From the NCBI GenBank assembly GCA_002298695.1, contig DBLB01000026.1, positions 3,447 to 9,939 of the forward strand: a stretch of 6,493 bases of DNA. The letters run 5' to 3'. The stretch's first letter is position 1. Every line of letters starts with the position of its first letter. This document shows, one piece after another, positions 1 through 4,400 of the stretch. A program made the position numbers and the translations under genes. A model generated the notes under the pieces. It saw nothing but the letters and a program-made list of their open reading frames with translations, ran no database searches and was not told the DNA's origin. The stretch comes from Clostridiales bacterium UBA735. GTDB lineage: Bacteria; Bacillota; Clostridia; Oscillospirales; Oscillospiraceae.

Positions 1-435
1 CACATTGGCGGTCAAGGTCGTGGAGGGTTCGCCGTTGCCAATCGTGACTTTGGGGAAGCCGTCCTTCATTGTGCTTCCATCGTCGCTATACTGCGCCGTG
101 ATCATGAAAGAGACCGGCTCGCTCAGCAGGTTATAGCCCGCGGGCGCTTTCGTCTCATAGAGATAATAGGTCACGTTGTCGTCCAGACCCTTGATGACGG
201 GCTGCCCGGCGTCGATGGCGTAGACGATATTTGTCTCACCGGTCAGCGCGACACGGTATACGCCGTCGCTGACCTTCACCAGACCGATCAGATCCGTGGT
301 AACGGTCGGCGCGCCGGTTTCATCGCAATTGAGATCCGCGACCTTGAGTTGGTCTTTCTTGGACAGGACGAACTTCGCGCCGGTCAGGGCGTTGCCGCTC
401 TTGTCCACCTTGTTGACGCCCATTTTGAAGGTCCA
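1..435 (-). other. Pilin D3 (SpaA/CnaB-like) domain with E-box, truncated by window edge
   Basis: From residue 325: FKMGVNKVDKSGNALTGAKF (K333 is the likely isopeptide lysine) and the E-box YYLYETKAPAGY with E418. The sequence is cut at residue 469 in a strand reading TTLTANV, where the family normally has the partner asparagine a few residues further on and then the sorting signal. The Asn and LPXTG therefore cannot be seen here. Confidence 0.8.
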
Positions 436-1407
436 GTCGTAGACCTTTTTGTCCGTGGTCTTGCCGGTGCCCTCGCCGTTGGGGTTGTTGCTGTACTCCA
501 GATGGGCGGTGTTGTCCTGTTTGCCATCGTCATAGACCTTGGCGTCCGCGTTCAGAACGCCGGTGTAGTAGACGTACAGCTTGTTGCCCTTCGCGACCTT
601 GCCATCCTTCACAGCCTTCAGGATATCCACGGTGACGGTGAAGGTGTTGCCGTCGGCGGTCAGTGTGTAGTAATCGGTGCTCAGCGCATCGCCTGTATCG
701 TTTACCTTGATGGTCACGTCGGAAGCGCTCTTGACGTTGGAGGTCAGACCGGCGGACATGGTATCGCTGATCTTGTAGGTATACGTTTCATAGCCGGTGG
801 TATCGGGCACGGTGGAGATGGTACGGAACTCCACGGTGTCGCCGATCTGGTTGTCGCCCACAACGCCCCAGGAATTATCGTCGTTGTGCTTGATCTGCTT
901 TTCAAGGCCCGGCTTTTCGCCCTTCGGCTCGGCGGTCACGTCGCCGACCACCTGCATGATGTAGGCGGTGTAGAAATCGTCCTGATTGCTCAGGGTGTTG
1001 TCCTTGTCCTTGACCAGATAGTAGCCGGCGGAGAGGCCGGAGATGGTGTAGCTGCCGCTGCCCGCGGTGCTTTCGGTCGGATTTTGCAGATACTTGGCGA
1101 CCTCCTCCGCAAACGCCTTGGCGTCCGCTTCGTTTTTCAGGCTCGCCGCCTTCTCGGCCGCATCGCCCAGCGCGGTTTTGCCCTCATCGGTCACGCCGCT
1201 GCCCCAGGTGATGTTGGACAGGATCTTGTTTCCGTCCTTCTCGGTCAGATCGCCCGCGAAGATCTGATACGCCTCATAGGTGTGGCCGGTTTTGTCGTTT
1301 GTGATGGTGATGGTGTAGGTCTCCGCGGCGAAGGCGGTGACGCTGAGCGCCAGCGTCAGAACCAGCGCCAGCAGCAGGGAAAATGCGCTTTTGACTGTTT
1401 TCATCAT
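1..1407 (-). CDS. FimA/SpaA-type major pilin (backbone subunit), 3' partial
   Basis: An open frame from ATG 1407 runs to the left edge with no stop: 469 residues are visible. A signal peptide (1-27, AFA|AET) is followed by a D1 domain (28-162) ending in VTAEPK, where K162 is the likely lysine used by the pilin-polymerising sortase. D2 (163 to about 312) holds K170, D215 in ISDTM and N299 in NTAHL, the fimbrial isopeptide D2 pattern. D3 (about 325 onward) is a CnaB/SpaA-like fold with K333 in VNKVD and an E-box, YYLYETKAPAGY, with E418. Family members are usually about 480-550 residues and end in LPXTG, so only the last D3 strand and the sorting signal should be missing. In the family, the subunits are joined head to tail by sortase C into a covalent pilus shaft. 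The start is set by the ATGA overlap with the upstream gene and the AGAAAGG ribosome site six bases before ATG 1407; the second ATG (1404) is an alternative one codon later. Confidence 0.9.
   Translation of the reverse strand, partial: MMKTVKSAFSLLLALVLTLALSVTAFAAETYTITITNDKTGHTYEAYQIFAGDLTEKDGNKILSNITWGSGVTDEGKTALGDAAEKAASLKNEADAKAFAEEVAKYLQNPTESTAGSGSYTISGLSAGYYLVKDKDNTLSNQDDFYTAYIMQVVGDVTAEPKGEKPGLEKQIKHNDDNSWGVVGDNQIGDTVEFRTISTVPDTTGYETYTYKISDTMSAGLTSNVKSASDVTIKVNDTGDALSTDYYTLTADGNTFTVTVDILKAVKDGKVAKGNKLYVYYTGVLNADAKVYDDGKQDNTAHLEYSNNPNGEGTGKTTDKKVYDWTFKMGVNKVDKSGNALTGAKFVLSKKDQLKVADLNCDETGAPTVTTDLIGLVKVSDGVYRVALTGETNIVYAIDAGQPVIKGLDDNVTYYLYETKAPAGYNLLSEPVSFMITAQYSDDGSTMKDGFPKVTIGNGEPSTTLTANV
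472..921 (-). other. Pilin D2 domain with Lys-Asp-Asn isopeptide triad
   Basis: Residues 163-312. The strand LEKQI (K170) is followed by GDTVEFRTISTVP, then YKISDTMSAGL (D215), and the domain closes with NTAHLEYSNNP (N299). This matches the fimbrial isopeptide-formation D2 pattern, in which the acid catalyses a Lys-Asn bond. K173 is a second lysine nearby, so the lysine assignment is not unique. Confidence 0.75.
922..1326 (-). other. Pilin D1 domain with candidate polymerisation lysine
   Basis: Residues 28-162 resemble the N-terminal domain of Gram-positive major pilins: TYEAYQIFAGD near the start, a helical Ala/Glu/Lys-rich middle (about 70-95), then GLSAGYYLVKD and a last strand leading into AEPK. 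In studied pilins the lysine at the D1/D2 junction (the YPK motif) accepts the threonine of the next subunit's LPXTG. K162 sits at that junction, but the preceding residues are EP rather than YP. K162 as the linkage residue is inference from position. Confidence 0.65.
1327..1407 (-). other. Sec signal peptide of the major pilin
   Basis: Residues 1-27 have a short basic start (MMKTVK), a Leu/Ala/Val-rich core (FSLLLALVLTLALSV) and a small-residue cleavage site, AFA followed by AET. This is a standard type I Sec signal, placing the protein outside the membrane before sortase processing. The exact cleavage point is predicted by eye. Confidence 0.88.
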
Positions 1408-4400
1408 ACATGACCCTTTCTTTTTCTTTGTTTGTTTTTTTCATATCCAAGCAGCAGGCTGCCGGCGATCAGAAGTGCGCCGCCTGCTGTAAACCAGAAG
1501 GTGCCGCTGCCGCCGGTCTTGGGCAGTGCTACCCCGTTTCCGGTGTTCTTAATACTTATGTCATGATCAAGATCCGTCTTTTTGGCTGTGTGGATCGTAT
1601 CGTCCAGCCGGTAGCCCATGGGCGCCTGGATCTCGCGATAGAGGTACTCGTCCCGCAGCAAATCCGTGAAGACGAGCGTGCCCTTTTTGCCCTCCACGTC
1701 GCGGGTCTGCCCCAAGCGGCACAGGTACCACGTCTTCGCATTCTCGCCTTCGCCGTCCGTCAGGGTGAAGTCCGGTTTCGTTGTCGGCTTGTCGGTCAGC
1801 GCGCTATACGCGTCCTCCGTCATCTGGTCGGACAGCTCCGGGCTGTAGAGCGCGAACCACGCGCCGGTCAGTGTTGTATTTTCGTCTTCGGCGTCGGTCT
1901 TATGGATGGTAAAACTCCAAAGATCGAGCCGGTTGACCGCCTTCAGCGTCAGCGTCTTGTCATTCGCATAGGTAAAGGTGTAGCCGGTTCCGGTCGTGCT
2001 GCCGTTGGCGGATGAGAACTTGTAGGTGGGGTCGCTGTCCGGCAGCTCCACGAGGGTGTACTTCGCGTTGGCTTCCCATGTCCAGCTGTCCGTGCCTTCC
2101 TTCCACGATCCGTTTTCGTAGCTCCAGACCTTCCGGTCAGAAAGACTCATCTTCTCGGACACGCTCTCGCCCGCCTTGACAGTCAGCTCGATGAGGGTGG
2201 CTTTTCGGCTGCTGTCCGCTGTCAGCGCTGCGCCCAGCTTCTCTTCGTCCCTCTCCTTCAGGCTCTCGCCGGTATAGAGGAGGAAGCGGAAGGCCTTGTC
2301 CTCTTCGGTCTTGGCGGCTTCGCCGTCCTGATCGACGATGGTCTTTACGATCTCCGGCACGCTTGGGATCATGACGCCGACTTTGAGCGGCGCGGCCTCC
2401 AGCTCGTTGCTGTCGCCCACCACGCTGTAGTGGTAGCCAAAGGAGTTCCATGCGATCTGGCCGGGCTGAGGCTCGCCCTGGATCTTCGCGTCAAAGCGGA
2501 CGGAGACCTTGGACTTTGCGGGGATCAGCGTTCCAGCCGTGTCCTCGATCTTCACGCGGAGCGAACGGGCGTTTGCGGAGCTTTCGTTCCAAGCGGATGT
2601 GCCCTTCCAGTCCTCTTCGCCGAACTCGGTCTTGTCGCTGTATTCCACCGTGTACTGCTCGGAAGTCAGCGTCTTGACTGTACCGTCCTGCTCTGTCACG
2701 GTGACGGTGACGTTGGGCGTATCCGCGAAGGCGACCCGGAACTCGCTGTAACGCGGGTCGTCCGTCTGGAAGGCGCTGTGATCTCCTACATCCGGCAGGC
2801 CGTCGATGAGGATCAGCTTGTCCATCGCTGCATTATCCGGCGCGTCTACACTGAGCGTGTAGGTGAAAAGCGAATCCTTTCCCGGCAGGACGATGTAATT
2901 GGGCGTCTCGTTGCAGGTGGCCTTGTTGCTCGTGTCCGCCTTTTCCTCCACAGATTTGAGGGAACTGGTCACATAGCCGTAGGCGGTGGTGACGGGAGCG
3001 CTGTTGCGGACGGTGGGCTTGTTGTCCTCGCTGAACACATCGTCCAGGGTGGTCATGTTGCCCTTGTTGGTGGTGTTGTCCCAGGTCTGCGACATCGGGG
3101 TGATGAAGCAGGTGTTCACGAACACCTTGTTTTCCAGCTGGTTGTCCGTACGTCTGGTATGCACGGTCACGACGCTGCTGCCGCCTGCGGGAATGCCGCA
3201 GACGCCGTCCGGGAAGCGGATGGCTAATTGATAGTTCCCGATGGTATCGTCCTTCGTCAGACAGACGAAGAGACTGACCTCCTGCTTATCGCCCTTTCCG
3301 TCGGCGCGCTGCATCTTGGCCGTGATCTGGACGGCTTCACCGTTCACGGTCAACGTTTTCGGATTTTTGGACGCGTTCGTCATCAGCGTCGCCGAACCGT
3401 TTTCGTCCGGCACGCTGACGGTAAAGAGCTTGTCGTTCGCGGCCTGAAGCACGACATTTCCCGCGCTGTTGCGGATGGCATAATTCACATCGCCGTCAAA
3501 AACGTAGGGCGACTGCATCGTGTCGGTCAGCGCGTAGTCCAGGATGGGGGATGTCCCGTCGTTGGCGGCGGTGACGGTCCAGCGGAGCGTATCCGTCGGG
3601 TGCGCCGCCGCGGGGTTTTCTTTCACCGTCTGCGTCCCATCCGTGCCGGTGGAGATCGCGGCGGCAAGGGCTTTTGTGATGCCGGGCTTGATCTCGCCGC
3701 GGGTCTGCCGCACCGCAGAATACAGCCACTGGGTGTCATTCTCCTCACCTGTGCGGCCGGAGGCCAGCGCCTGCTCGTTGTCGATCACGGAGCAGCTGCC
3801 GTCGTTCGGGGTGTAGTTGGTGTGGTACCAGTTTTTGTCCCTCCAGTCCTGCGCGACCCGCGTGAAGGGCGTCTGGCTGACCGCCAGACCGCTGTGGTTG
3901 AAGTCGTAATAGGGCATGGCGATGCTGTTTTCCGCCGTGTCCAGCGTGTCCTTCGCCTCATTGGTGGCGCAGAGGTAGAGGAACTTGACGCCCTCGCCGG
4001 GATCGAGATAGTACATCTTCCGCGCCGCATCGTAGTGAAGCTGTGGCCGGTCCGTCTGTGTACCGGCCGTCAGACGGAAGCTGACCTTGCTGCGGTCAGC
4101 AGTCGGCGTCGCAGTCACGGTCGCGTCCACCCAGGTAACCTTGGTTCCGTCCGGCGGCGTGACGAGCTGGTAAAATGCATCCGCACTGGTGTTCGAGGCG
4201 ATCGTATTTCCCAGACCTTGATACGCGTTATTGACCGGACGATCACCCAACAAACTCCCGATCAGAGATCGGTATGTAAAGCCTTGGGGCAGCACGTCCT
4301 GAAGATCCTGTAAATAGAGCCGGGTCGCGCCGCCGTTATAGACCAGTGCGTAATAGACCACGCCGCGCAGATAGGCGTCGTCGTTGGCATAGTGTAGCAA

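Noticed and set aside
349..1413. 354-residue plus-strand open frame opposite the pilin
   Set aside because: Its Val/Gly/Leu-rich, motif-free product mirrors GC-rich codons of the pilin on the other strand; the pilin frame has a signal peptide, domains and a ribosome site.
1435..1441. A7 run (minus strand) in the tail of the surface protein as a phase-variation tract
   Set aside because: It is short, and slippage here would alter only the last few tail residues after the membrane helix; more simply explained by Lys codons and the ribosome-site leader.
2430..3227. 265-residue plus-strand open frame opposite modules 5-6
   Set aside because: Antisense shadow with Val/Gly/Arg-rich content and no family likeness.
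3228..4313. 361-residue plus-strand open frame opposite stalk modules 4-5
   Set aside because: Arg/Val/Gly-rich with no recognisable fold; an antisense shadow of the surface protein frame.
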